Source: Notospermus geniculatus
Taxonomy: Eukaryota > Nemertea > Pilidiophora > Heteronemertea > Lineidae
NCBI GenBank assembly: GCA_002633025.1
Contig: NMRB01000354.1
Span: 218,488 to 282,487, forward strand
Length of the DNA: 64,000 nt
Direction: 5' to 3'
Part shown: in pieces, positions 46,301 through 55,814 of the stretch
Layout of the letters: each line of letters opens with the position of its first letter
Numbering within the stretch: position 1 is the stretch's first letter
The notes under the pieces: generated by a model
Database searches by the model: none
The model's input: only the letters and a program-made list of their open reading frames with translations
Told to the model about the DNA's origin: nothing
Program-made: the position numbers and the translations under genes

Positions 46301-49024
46301 GGTCCAGACCCTCAAGAGGGTAGCTGGGCCAATGGGGATGCAGTTGGGGGATCCACAGATGTAAGGATGCTCCTTTTGTCTTTTGTATTTCACCACTCAC
46401 CACCCTCCCACCCACAAATGCACTTACCTCTAGTTCCTCCTGAAATATTTATCCTAGACATGTTGGTCCCAAGTTTTCAGTATTAACTCTTTTAAGATGT
46501 CCTACATGTAGTGATCGCTGATCTCCCTTCACAGATAATTAACATCATTCTGCTAATTGCAGGTCAGCTTTAAGGGACGACAGAGTCGACACATATGTCA
46601 GAACTCTACAAACCACTGTGACCCCAAGCACCATGCTCGTTGTGTGTGTTGTGCCGACTAATCGAAAGGACAGATATGATGCCATCAAGAAGTTCTGTTG
46701 CGTGACACATCCAGGTACTGCCCAATTCAACTAAAGTTTCAGTTACATGCTACTCAGTTTACTGGGTATTGTTAAGTGAATCCAATTCTCATTTCTTTGT
46801 CTCAACTTGTTGAATGTGCAAACAGATCTGTAAAGGCGCATATCCAGCTGAGTTTTCTCACAGAAGTTGACTCACAATGGGCAATTCACTATTGTTTGTG
46901 TCCTCTCGGCTTACGCTGAGGCCAATGACACAAACAACGACTCGCAGTTGGGTTGTCCATTGAGAGCCAACTCTCCCGTGGATAGGCACCTTTAGTTGTA
47001 GATTTGAGGCTATCTTTTGGTGATAGGTTAGTTCCCGTGGGCCGTTTTGGGTAATGCTCCTTTTGCAGGAACTGAGGATTTATTCGTACAACATACTGCC
47101 ATAGACTCATTACCTTGTCCTTTTCAGTTGCTAGCCAGGTTGTCGTTGGCCGCACTATCAGCAAAAAACAGATGTTGATGTCTGTTTGTACGAAGATTGC
47201 GGTTCAGCTGAACTGCAAATTGGGTGGTGAGATCTGGGGTGTGGAAATCCCGGTGAGTTGGTCAGCCGTCTGTCAGTGAAGGTGTTGTAATTACTCTATG
47301 AGAAATTTTTCGTGGAATGGTCTTTGACATGCAGAGTGCACCCTTGAGATATCCACAGTGGTGTGTGAAGCCATGTCGCCATCACCTTCATCGTTTTGAA
47401 TTATCATTTTGAGCAGTACTAGTGCTTATCCCTGTGCCTTCTTTCATGTAATTATCCTCTTTTCATGTATGGTCTTTGCAGCTGAAAAAGTGTATGATCG
47501 TGGGAATTGATACCTACCATGAACGCAAGGCGCAGTCAGTCGGTGGATTTGTGGCCAGCACCAATAACATCTTCACCAGATATTTTAGCAGAGCAATTGT
47601 GTTTGATGCGAAACAAGAAGTCCACGATCATCTCAAGCTGATGATGACTGGTATGTGGTGACAGTCCATTAACAGACTAATGCACGAATGCAGCTTCCAT
47701 CTAATGGTGTTTTTCCAGGTGTTGCTAAACTGAGGTCTTGTTCATTCATTCTTCATAAGCTAGAAAATGTTCCGGCACCCATTTAGGTGATTTCATCGTT
47801 GGAAATATCCGTGATATTCTACTCTGTGTAAGAGAACTGCAGGGTAATCCATTTGGTGAGTGTCTCCTGTCTTGTTTTACAGCTGCTCTTCAGAGGTACC
47901 ATGATATCAACAAAGAACTCCCTGAAAGGATCATTGTATTCCGTGACGGTGTTGGCGATGGCCAGCTGGAGATTGTGTATAAATCAGAGTTGGCACAAAT
48001 GCTTGATGCTTTCAGAGGATTTGGACAGAAGTTGTCCCTTGATTACAGGTGTGTGGTGGCAGAGCTTATACCTTGGTGAAAATATAACAGAATCAAAAGT
48101 AGTAGCTAACAATTCCAATTGCCTTACTACCGTAACATACGCATGAACATATGGTTGATCTATTTGATTCTTATCTCATCTTCCTGCCCAGTAGGGTGGT
48201 CTAACATCCTAGTTGTAATTCTCACAACTCTTATATCCTTATGCAGCCCCAAGTTGGGTTTCATCGTGGTGAAGAAGAGGATATCTACGAGGCTGTTTCA
48301 ACCAAGTGGGAGAGAAGCTGGAAACCCGCCACCAGGAACCATAGTAGATGACGTTGTGACGAGAAAGAACTGGTGAGTGTACAAGACAAAAACCTTTGAG
48401 GAAAACTTGTGTGGTGCTTGCCAACCAGTGATCTGTCTTGCATGTAAGTTTCATATTATGTCTGAAATTTATATTCTTGCTTTTCAGGTATGACTTCTTC
48501 ATAATCTCACAATCTGTCCGACAGGGAACTGTGTCCCCTACACATTACAACGTCATTCATGACAATACTGGTATGAAACCTGACCACTTCCAGAGATTGA
48601 CATACAAACTCACCCATCTGTATTACAATTGGCCGGTAAGGAATATTTCTTGATCCACATGCACTTGCCTTCATTCATTCATTAGTACTGTAAAACACCC
48701 CGATGGAAATCCATATATCCTGTGTAGGGAGTCAGGAATCAGTCAGTTGAAGAGGTGTACTCCTATTGTGTCTACTCCTATTTCGCCTACTTCCTATTTT
48801 GTCTGAATGACAGACAAGTGGTTTGTATCAGACTTCAGTTTGAAGTTGGAGTGACTTTGCTGTACAGTTACGTACATGTATTCTGACATGTGTTTTTTTC
48901 ACTTCAGGGAACCATCCGTGTACCTGCTCCATGCCAGTATGCACACAAGCTTGCATTCCTCGTTGGCCAGTCTCTCAAGGTGGAGCCAGATCCAGCCCTG
49001 TCGAACACCTTGTTCTACTTGTAA
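40245..49024 (+). CDS. PIWIL1: Piwi protein, PIWIL1-type, complete 18-exon gene
   Basis: A piRNA-guided Argonaute that silences transposons in germ cells. Exons: 40245-40349, 40576-40626, 42207-42438, 42888-43105, 43560-43684, 43830-43910, 44291-44488, 44901-45009, 45238-45479, 45875-45989, 46170-46360, 46563-46714, 47128-47252, 47482-47650, 47883-48048, 48247-48372, 48488-48635 and 48908-49024. These sum to 2670 nt, 889 residues, near the usual Piwi length. Residues 1-30 are RG-rich ([14 protein letters not shown]), the Tudor-binding type of tail. N domain begins near 130, PAZ about 275-390, MID about 495-640, PIWI about 600-889. Slicer tetrad: D658 (GIDTYHE), E694 (KQEVHDH), D726 (FRDGVGDGQ), H864 (YAHKLAF). 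The protein ends LFYL, like other Piwis. The ATG is the first in frame after a stretch without coding character. Confidence 0.95.
40576..40626 (+). CDS. PIWIL1: Piwi exon 2 (51 nt)
   Basis: TATTCAG before and GTAAAA after; encodes [17 protein letters not shown], a second RG segment. Confidence 0.85.
41864..42001. mobile_element. family-A MITE in Piwi intron 2, copy 1
   Basis: TGGGTCATATGAATAAA and TTTATTCATATGACCCA are inverted ends. The interior words TTGCAGTACAAATGCACTAG and GTAAAAGCATTTGCTAG match the copy at 1589. Confidence 0.88.
42005..42118. mobile_element. family-A MITE in Piwi intron 2, copy 2
   Basis: Directly follows copy 1 in the same orientation: TGGGTCATGAATGAAGACTA to TTTATTCACATGACCCA. 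A tandem pair separated by only a few bases. Confidence 0.88.
42207..42438 (+). CDS. PIWIL1: Piwi exon 3
   Basis: ATTTCAG before and GTAAGC after; 232 nt. Ala/Gly-rich linker, then [10 protein letters not shown], a motif also found in the N-terminal part of PIWIL1 proteins, ending DKCG. Confidence 0.9.
42702..42808. repeat. 107-bp hairpin in Piwi intron 3
   Basis: GGGCCCGTATGCATAAAGG continues through GTGGAATAAGTTTATTCCAG and is mirrored by GCTTATTCCACCTTTATGC and ATACGGGGCC. The arms are over 40 nt, so the intron would carry a long RNA hairpin. Confidence 0.9.
42888..43105 (+). CDS. PIWIL1: Piwi exon 4
   Basis: TTTACAG before and GTAAGT after; encodes [30 protein letters not shown] and [13 protein letters not shown], the N-domain core of Piwis. 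Confidence 0.94.
43560..43684 (+). CDS. PIWIL1: Piwi exon 5
   Basis: ATTGCAG before and GTAAGT after; encodes [17 protein letters not shown] and LNIIFRK, typical of Piwis. Confidence 0.93.
43830..43910 (+). CDS. PIWIL1: Piwi exon 6
   Basis: TTTTCAG before and GTAAGA after; encodes [20 protein letters not shown] and ISIPEH. Confidence 0.92.
44111..44247. mobile_element. family-A MITE in Piwi intron 6
   Basis: ATGGGCCATACACATATGAA to ATTCACATGGTCCAT, with GCTTTTACTTGAATTTTGCA inside. Confidence 0.85.
44291..44488 (+). CDS. PIWIL1: Piwi exon 7 (PAZ start)
   Basis: TTTTCAG before and GTAGGT after; encodes [33 protein letters not shown] and IVGEIVLTK. Confidence 0.93.
44901..45009 (+). CDS. PIWIL1: Piwi exon 8 (PAZ)
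   Basis: ACTCAG before and GTGGGA after; encodes [20 protein letters not shown] and SYMEYYQK, part of the PAZ fold that holds the piRNA 3' end. Confidence 0.94.
45238..45479 (+). CDS. PIWIL1: Piwi exon 9 (PAZ end)
   Basis: ATTTCAG before and GTAGGC after; encodes [33 protein letters not shown] and [15 protein letters not shown]. Confidence 0.94.
45735..45811. mobile_element. family-A MITE fragment in Piwi intron 9
   Basis: GCTGGTATTCATTGGACC and TTTTTATCAATACCAGC are the ends, around CTGTGCAAATCTTAAG and AAAGCATTTGCT. Shorter than other copies, so internally deleted. Confidence 0.75.
45875..45989 (+). CDS. PIWIL1: Piwi exon 10
   Basis: TTTTCAG before and GTAAGT after; encodes [20 protein letters not shown] and [11 protein letters not shown]. 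Confidence 0.92.
46170..46360 (+). CDS. PIWIL1: Piwi exon 11 (MID)
   Basis: TTTTCAG before and GTAAGG after; encodes [29 protein letters not shown] and [11 protein letters not shown]. Confidence 0.93.
46563..46714 (+). CDS. PIWIL1: Piwi exon 12 (MID)
   Basis: ATTGCAG before and GTACTG after; encodes [39 protein letters not shown], the MID pocket region for the guide 5' end. Confidence 0.93.
46831..46993. mobile_element. family-B element in Piwi intron 12
   Basis: AAAGGCGCATATCCAGCTGAG at the left and CCGTGGATAGGCACCTTT at the right, with GTTGACTCACAATGGGCAA and TTGTCCATTGAGAGCCAAC inside. Relative to 30701 the central part lies in inverse orientation. Confidence 0.8.
47128..47252 (+). CDS. 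PIWIL1: Piwi exon 13
   Basis: TTTTCAG before and GTGAGT after; encodes [20 protein letters not shown] and [20 protein letters not shown]. Confidence 0.94.
47482..47650 (+). CDS. PIWIL1: Piwi exon 14 (catalytic Asp and Glu)
   Basis: TTTGCAG before and GTATGT after; encodes [12 protein letters not shown] with slicer Asp658, [10 protein letters not shown], and [11 protein letters not shown] with Glu694. Confidence 0.95.
47883..48048 (+). CDS. PIWIL1: Piwi exon 15 (second catalytic Asp)
   Basis: TTTACAG before and GTGTGT after; encodes [20 protein letters not shown] with slicer Asp726. Confidence 0.95.
48247..48372 (+). CDS. PIWIL1: Piwi exon 16
   Basis: ATGCAG before and GTGAGT after; encodes [18 protein letters not shown] and [18 protein letters not shown]. 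Confidence 0.94.
48488..48635 (+). CDS. PIWIL1: Piwi exon 17
   Basis: TTTTCAG before and GTAAGG after; encodes [20 protein letters not shown] and [13 protein letters not shown]. Confidence 0.95.
48908..49024 (+). CDS. PIWIL1: Piwi exon 18 (catalytic His, stop)
   Basis: ACTTCAG before; encodes [20 protein letters not shown] with slicer His864, ending NTLFYL and TAA at 49022-49024. Confidence 0.95.
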   Translation, partial: GTIRVPAPCQYAHKLAFLVGQSLKVEPDPALSNTLFYL

Positions 49025-49583
49025 GAGGGCAGACTTACATTACTCAGACCGATTGCGGGGTAGGAGAAAGGCATTCCCTCCCAAGTAATGCATTTAAATC
49101 CATGAATATTCTTGCATATTAGCTTATTATGCTGAGAACGTGTCTGGGCTGATGAATGCTGTCTTTAATTGTGAGATGTCCTGATTACAGTGGTCCAAAT
49201 GAATAGAAACTCCCAATTGGGTGTCCGTATCTGAGGGGTGTGTGCTTATAGAATACTTCTGATATTGAAACGGATATTTTTGTCTGGGTGGTGAAAATTA
49301 TATCAAGGTGGTTGAAAAGTGACATGTCATGGCAGACTTTTAGTGGAGTGGGTGAGATAACCCTACACCTGAACAGGCTTTCAGGACAATGCTTGTGAGC
49401 TAAACAGGCAACCTAAGCAGGCAACTTCTATGTTATATTTTCTTGGCTAAAAAGACCATTCAAATGAAAGAGAAGCCTTTCTTCAGTTGTTAATCCTTTA
49501 TTTCAGTCTGGTTCAGAATGTCTTACAAGTTGTTATTTGGCAGACTGCCATTTAAAAATATGAGTTTGCACTGTAGTCTCTTA

Positions 49584-49650
49584 CAAGAAAGTGCCTGAGG
49601 AAGACCCCTGTTGGGGTCGAAAATTTGCGAAATTTTTGGAGAGATGACTT
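49584..49650 (+). repeat. GAGGAAGACCCC dispersed repeat, copy 1
   Basis: AGAAAGTGCCTGAGGAAGACC then TTGGGGTCGAAAATTTGCG and GAGATGACTT. Copies 2 and 3 lie at 51911 and 52832. The word pair GAGGAAGACC/GGGGTCGAAA resembles the 3' parts of some transposons. Confidence 0.75.
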
Positions 49651-50052
49651 CTGTTATTATAATGTATCTTATTTTGCACACCACGTAGTTACTGATGTGT
49701 GTATTTGTATTGGATTACTTAGTCGATTACTTAGCCAATCACTCGTATCTTAGAAAGCATCTTCAGATTGGTGGTACTTGAATTTAGAAATGAGGTTAGG
49801 ACTTTGTTGAAGAAGAAACAAAAGGTAATTCCATGTTCTCCAATGTTGTTTTATGTTGCCTATTTTTTAAGAGCTTCGCCAGATATGCATCATCAGACGT
49901 TAATTTTGCCTCTTCTGATCCAAGTGTGATAATCAATAGTATTTCGAGCCTCTAGTCAAACTTCCACCTGAAAACTGCCGCAGCCCGTGGCACTGCCGCA
50001 GCCCGTAGCTCCATTGTATTTAAGTCGGCAACACATAAAAGGACCCTTCCTT

Positions 50053-50301
50053 ATACCCCCATCACACTGAAGTCGTTCTCAAAACGTCCTGCCCCGTCCT
50101 AAAAAAAATCGTAAAACGGGCTAGAACGTGTACCCTTGGCCAAATAATGCTTCGATGTACTGGAGCACCTTTCCCATCCACGAAGTTCGTAAAAAGACTG
50201 TAAAACGTTGCCACTACGTCCACTCCGTTCGCACACAGTTTGAGCCCGTTCGGCAAAATTTTCAAGAGCGTACTGAGAACTAGCTCAGTGTGATGGGGGT
50301 A
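50053..50301. mobile_element. TIR element with CCCCCATCACACTGA ends
   Basis: TACCCCCATCACACTGAAG pairs with CTCAGTGTGATGGGGGTA; the inner words GTTCTCAAAACGT and GCGTACTGAGAAC also partly pair. About 250 bp, non-coding. Confidence 0.85.
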
Positions 50302-51100
50302 TTAGTGCGTGAATGTGTTGGAAAGCCAAGCTCAGGTGAACCATGTTCAGGTCACCTTCAACTATTACATGTAGCATGTTTTCAATGATAACACATGATT
50401 GGAAGATGGTTGATTACGACGACTCAGAGGAACCTGCATGACATTTATCCCGACAGGTCATGGCTGTGAGTTGAGCAACTACGTAGCGTCACCGACGTCA
50501 TTTTAAGTGTTGATATTGTGTCATGAAAAAATGGCCTGTACATCTTTCTACAGGAATCACTGAGACAGTGTCTTTATCACCATCCTATCTCTTCATTTTA
50601 AGGGGTTTCCCATTTATATTTGTTGCGTGAAAAAAGGCATGAGTATGTTGTAGAACTTTGATCTGCTTTGTAGCCTAGTAGGCAATTGGTTCTAAGTGTT
50701 GGTGGCTGTTCGTTCCATTAATCATTACCATAAAGGAATCAACCATAAAGGTTTAACTGCGAACGATGAACTTACTGAGGGATACACTTACATGTGTTGC
50801 CACCAGATGTCTCTCACTGCCTGAATTTTGGCTTTACCTAATAGGCACGAGCTTCAACTTTTTTTATGGTGAAGAGGTACATCAACCTGTCAACTTGATG
50901 CTTTGAATTCCATTTCTGAGGACAACAGTGTGATTTTCTGGACAATTTGTGCTCCATGTGCAAATGTACGTCAGCCTATTCAAATGTACACAGATGACCC
51001 TGCGCTCACATCGTTCGTGGGGTTCTCATTAATTTAGTCATTTTGTATCATAAGATCAACTAGTCAGAATTCAACAAAAGTTGCAGTGAACTATTCATAT

Positions 51101-51125
51101 GGAATATGAATATGAATATGAATAT
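51101..51125 (+). repeat. GAATAT microsatellite
   Basis: About four copies of the hexamer GAATAT, flanked on both sides by CATATGGAATA. Confidence 0.7.
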
Positions 51126-51910
51126 CATATGGAATAGTCAAAATGCAAATCTGTTGAGGTTTAAAGGGATATTGTCCACATTTATAAAATGCTAAATTTG
51201 TAAGTTGAACCTTTATGGTTGATGCCTTTATGTCATTACGTAATCATAGAAGTTTATCGTTGCTATTTTTCTACTGTGTTGAAATTGAAAGCAATTTTAT
51301 ATACATGTAAAACTAGTAGGGGCTTATTGATGACGTACATGAAATGAGCATTACTTCATATTTTATAAAGAGACACGAGGAGAGTCAACCAGTTTTGTTT
51401 GATAATTTATGTAATGAACACAAATTGAAATTTTAGAAAGACTCAACGAGAGTCGACCAATTTTGTTCGAAAACTTACACGTATAGGCCTATGTGTTAAA
51501 TTAGTGTTGTATTGTACTGTATGTGTGTAGTCTCTCTTGTATATTTTTTGAGAGGATATCCTCTCAGTGACGATATATGTATGTGAGATTTTTAACGCGG
51601 AGGTCACAACAGAACCAGATAAACCTGGGTGCTTGGCTATATCAGAAACATCATTATCATATCATATCATCTCTCATAGGAGACTGCCAGGGACCTTATT
51701 CACCAACCAACTGTAATTTAAAAATCCAGAAATCTTTTGTTGGGCAGTGAGAGAACATGTCCATGTGTCCTTGTGAGTAAGGACCTGTGCCACAGGTAAT
51801 TTTGGTGAGTGACCATTTTATATTTGAATGAAGGCACTCATTTGTTGTTATGTGGGTACACATTGAAAGAAAAGTTTATGTTGCACCTTCTTTCGTTTTT
51901 CTGTAATCTC

Positions 51911-51978
51911 TACAAGAAAGTGCCCGAGGAAGACACCGGTTGGGGTCGAAAATTTGCAAGATTCAGAGATGACTTTTC
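51911..51978 (+). repeat. GAGGAAGACCCC dispersed repeat, copy 2
   Basis: AGAAAGTGCCCGAGGAAGACA then TTGGGGTCGAAAATTTGCAAG and AGAGATGACTT, matching the copy at 49584. Confidence 0.75.
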
Positions 51979-52039
51979 GTATTATAGCACCTTGTTTTGT
52001 GTTAGATTTTTCCGCGAGGGCCGAAGCCATAGCATTAGC

Positions 52040-52155
52040 GAGGTTGAGATCAGCGACTTATCACGGATCGAAATGTACACAAAGTTATTCATTGTTGTAC
52101 AGGATTCTATCCGTATACGTATAAGGATCCGTGATAAGTCGCTGATCTCAACCTC
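52040..52155. mobile_element. TIR element with near-perfect 30-bp ends
   Basis: GAGGTTGAGATCAGCGACTT continuing ATCACGGATC is mirrored by GATCCGTGATAAGTCGCTGA and TCTCAACCTC, leaving about 55 bp between the arms. Arm identity is very high, suggesting a recent insertion. Confidence 0.9.
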
Positions 52156-52723
52156 TCTATTATTGCCCCTGGTGAGTACGGAAGAGACCATCAAACCGTC
52201 TTTTCATCTGCAACGAAGTGTTAGAAACCCAAGTTAACCAAGGCTTGGTCAAGCTGTATTTAGCTTTGTAGTTCAGTTGTTTCTTTGTAACCTTTTATGA
52301 TGAAAAAAAAATTTTCTACACATCTGAAGTTTCTTGTTCTGTCTTCCTCCCTTAAGACTTCTGCTGGAGATTCATTGTGTCTGGAGTCCTTATAGAATGA
52401 CCACTTGCATGTCGTACCCTTGTTCAAATGCTAACTGGTAGCATTATCCCTTGGGGTAGGTATGCTGGAACCAAGCTAGTGTACAGGTATTTTGAAGTTT
52501 TTATGCCGAGGATATTATGTCGTCACCTGTTGCATCCGTCAGTCGTCTGTTAGCTTTCCTTTTCTAATCATTTTCATTTGAAAGAAAACTTGGTCCGATC
52601 GAATTGATTTTTAGCTCCCCAGGGGTGAGCTATTGTCGTCATGCAGCGTCCATCATCCGTCGTCGTCCATTAGCAGGGCATGTTTTGTAACCGCTGGGGC
52701 TATTGCCTCTCCATAACTTGACG

Positions 52724-53605
52724 ACCAATTGTTGGTCGTCGGTCAACTTCATATTTTAGAGGTATCCATCATAGAGCACAAAAAACGGCACACAAAATGA
52801 TGGTACAAGTAAAATTCACTTCATGGGATCCCTACTAGAACGTGCCTGAGGAAAACCCCAGTTGAGGTCGAAAATTTGCAAAATTCGGAGATGACTCTAC
52901 TTGTACTATCATATTTTAGAGGCATACTGATATGGGTCAGAGGGTGCACCATGTCGATTTTAGGTGCACTCCAACTTCCAATATGGCCGCCTGCTGGCCA
53001 TCTTGGATTTTGCATGCTTCTCCATAAGGCCACTGAAACTAGATGATAAGGTTCTCATCACCGCCCGCATGCAATTTTGGCCCCGCATCAATAAAGTTTG
53101 TCGTTCATCTTTTATAAAAAGCCGTGCCAAAAATCCGCATCTCCTTGCCGACGATGTTACATCGACTCTCCAGCGCCGTGCGCGGCGTCTGGGTGAGTGA
53201 CTAGCCTTGAAAAGCCATCTGCCGTGATCGAGCTCGCTACCTCACTTCCAGGTGTTGTTTGCCAGATCCTCGGCATGCATTCAGTGTACATGTGCCGTAG
53301 TTTCAGAGGCCTAACTTGAGAACCGTTTGATCAATCAACTTAGAGGCATACTTATATGGGTCAGGAGGATGCACCATGACAATTTTAGCTGCGCTCTAAC
53401 CTCCAATATGGCTGTCTGGTGGCCATCTTGGATTTTGCATTCCTCTCCATAACTTGACAACCGTTTTGTCAATCAACTTCATATTTCAGAGACATGCTGA
53501 TAGACCTATGGGTCAGAGGGTGCACCATGTCAATATTAGGTGTGCTGCAATTTCCAATATGGCCGGCTGGTGACCATCTTGGATTTCCCATGCCTTTCCA
53601 TAACT
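52724..53605 (+). repeat. degenerate tandem array, about 140-bp unit
   Basis: Each unit carries AACTTCATATTTCAGAG, TGGGTCAGAGGGTGCACCA, CCAATATGGCCG and GGCCATCTTGGATTTTGCAT. Units lie near 52912-53030, 53330-53455 and 53460-53605, with a partial one from 52724. An unrelated 300-bp piece separates the first and second full units. Confidence 0.8.
52832..52897 (+). repeat. GAGGAAGACCCC dispersed repeat, copy 3
   Basis: AGAACGTGCCTGAGGAAAACC then TTGAGGTCGAAAATTTGC and GGAGATGACT. It sits inside the tandem array. Confidence 0.7.
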
Positions 53606-54758
53606 CAGTTTTATTAAAAACTCTTGGGGGGGGGGCGTCTTACGCATGAACCGAAACATGCTACTGCGTTCACAGTGAGTGGCGTCACCTGCATTGCCAG
53701 ACTCTCCTCCTCACGGAACCGACCTTTACAATATGGTCACCAGAGCTGCTATCTTAAAATCGGATTCCATCGATTTCAGGGAGAACCGTTTGTTAAATTA
53801 AGTTGATGTTTTGTATGCATGTTAGGGGCAACAGGAGGAAGGTGCGTTTCGATTGATAAATATGGCCACATTCATGCAATTATTTTCAACAGCAGGTGTA
53901 TTACAGGAAAAATACTTTATTATGCAACAATAAATATAAAGTCAACAACTAAATGTACATGCATGTCTGAACCAGAACACAGCAAATGACCCCAACCAGT
54001 AGAAATGTGTGAGGACGAATGGCACCAGCCAATAGTCTCCAAGAAAAATAAGTGGAGTTCTTGACTTACAGGCTTTCAAGGAAAATCTCAACCGGCTTTA
54101 AAAAGAACCCATTGTCTACGGGTATCATATCTACTGTGTGATTATAAAGCACCAAAAAAGATGCACGATCGTTGTCAGATATGAATGAATGAATGATAAC
54201 AATAATATATTGGGAGATTCTTGGAGATGCATGTAAACAAGATTCTGGCTTATAGCTAAGCTATTGCTCCTATGACATGAAGAAATATTTATGACTATTA
54301 GCTCTGTCGTATGTTGAGAAGAAATGGTTGCCAGAACAATCCCCCTGATAGGTAGTGTTGATGATCAGAGAAGCCTGCCTCACCCTTCCTGTGTGAGGCA
54401 TCTTTGGTGTAGAATCAGGCCAGAATTCATCGGCCACACGCCGTACTTTAACGATGATGAAAGAAATGTTCACAATACATGTAGTACAATTGACAATGAA
54501 CTGAAACAGGTCTGATGGCATCAATGTGTTGCAAGTGCCCAGATGTAGATGAGGTACTGTTGATGGCACTCGCGTACATGTACATGATTGACTACCACTG
54601 ATATGTATGTAAAATTACTAGAGACTACATTACACTTGAGAAAGCCTACTACTCTTTGAAATAATTCCACTCCTGAGACAGAATATAGAACACAGTGCAT
54701 ACAAGTATTCCCTCTCATGCTTTGTATCAAGTTATCAACAGCTTTTTGGAATGGTACA

Positions 54759-54960
54759 TATGTGAGCCGCTCTGGCAAAACCAAACGCTTGTCGCTCAGA
54801 CATTGAGCCTCAACGAACTAAGATGACAGGAGAGAATGGAAGAAATAAGTTCTGTCAGATTTCATAATTGGCAGACAATATTGAAACTGACAAACATTTG
54901 GTTTCAACCTGTTAAGGTAACAGCGACAAGCGTCTGGTTTTGCCAGAGCGGCTCACATAT
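54759..54960. mobile_element. TIR element downstream of RUS1
   Basis: ATATGTGAGCCGCTCTGGCA and AAACCAAACGCTTGTCGC are mirrored by GCGACAAGCGTCTGGTTTT and TGCCAGAGCGGCTCACATAT. About 200 bp; the second copy lies at 58088-58290. Confidence 0.9.
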
Positions 54961-55298
54961 TGTGAACTACTTACTAAATGACTGAGGAATGTCCTCAGAA
55001 AACAACACCCTTGGGGTGTTCAAACCCTGCATATAATGTACATGTACATTGCTGCACTAAATAGAAACCAAAATTAAGAATTATGCAAAAAAGAGCGAAG
55101 CCCGAGTGCTTCTACCTTCAGATAACATTAGCAGGATGGCTGAGCACGGGTAAATGTAGATCTTAGAGGAGATCATTCCAAAGCATGAGGTTGATGGGTT
55201 GACAATATGACTAGTAAGTTAAACCACTCACTACATACAGCAGATTCTGAGACACAGTAAAAATCAACTAAAGCAAACTATCACACACATAAAAAATA

Positions 55299-55798
55299 CA
55301 GTCGAACCTCGTTTCAACATACCCTGTTTTTCATCCCTATAACGTTCACATTTCCTGTAATTCATTTTCCATTTGCTGATTTTGCTTACAACGAACACCT
55401 TAATAACGTAAACTTCATCATATAACGACCACATTTTTCCCACAAAATAGTGAAAAGGCCTTCGTTACAATAAACAGCAGGAAGCTAATTGCTGCGGCGG
55501 CCTTGCTTATGAAAAATGTACAACACGGGATTATTGATCGACTCAATACGTACTCTCTGCAAATAGCTGGTGTAACTCCCGTAGACGCGGCGTGGTCCTG
55601 AGCAAATGGTCCGAAGATATGTCTGGTAAACAGAAGCAAATCTCGCTGTCCACGAAGGCTGAAATTGTCTCCCACTTTCAAAAGGGAATGTCTACATCGT
55701 AGTTGGTGGCCAGTTTCTTGGAAATGGTTACAATGAACTACCATTATAACGTTCAGATTGGTTACGTCCCCGGAGGTACGTTGTATGAAGTTCGACTC
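55299..55798 (+). mobile_element. pogo/Tigger-like remnant next to the RUS1 stop codon
   Basis: CAGTCGAACCTCGTTTCAAC at the left and GTTGTATGAAGTTCGACTC at the right are inverted ends, each next to TA. Inside, an ATG at 55619 begins MSGKQKQISLSTKAEIV, like the N-terminal helix-turn-helix of Tigger/CENP-B transposases, but the frame stops after 27 codons. The rest of the transposase is missing. The element ends 16 bp from the RUS1 stop codon, so it lies within the 3' UTR. Confidence 0.85.
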
Positions 55799-55814
55799 TA
55801 CATGAACCACATGA

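Larger units (their letters stand above)
49025..54260. other. region between the convergent Piwi and RUS1 genes
   Basis: No coding exon recognised. The Piwi 3' UTR must lie at its left. It contains a three-copy GAGGAAGACCCC repeat (49584, 51911, 52832), TIR elements at 50053 and 52040, and a degenerate tandem array at 52724-53605. Confidence 0.7.

Noticed and set aside
52821-53033. Minus-strand frames sharing KFSTxTGVFL (51848 and 52821)
   Set aside because: Translations of the GAGGAAGACCCC dispersed repeat, not a gene.
54521-54784. 87-codon minus-strand frame, repeated at 57852-58109
   Set aside because: Apparent conservation comes from the large duplication, and its start lies in a TIR element; no splice or family support.
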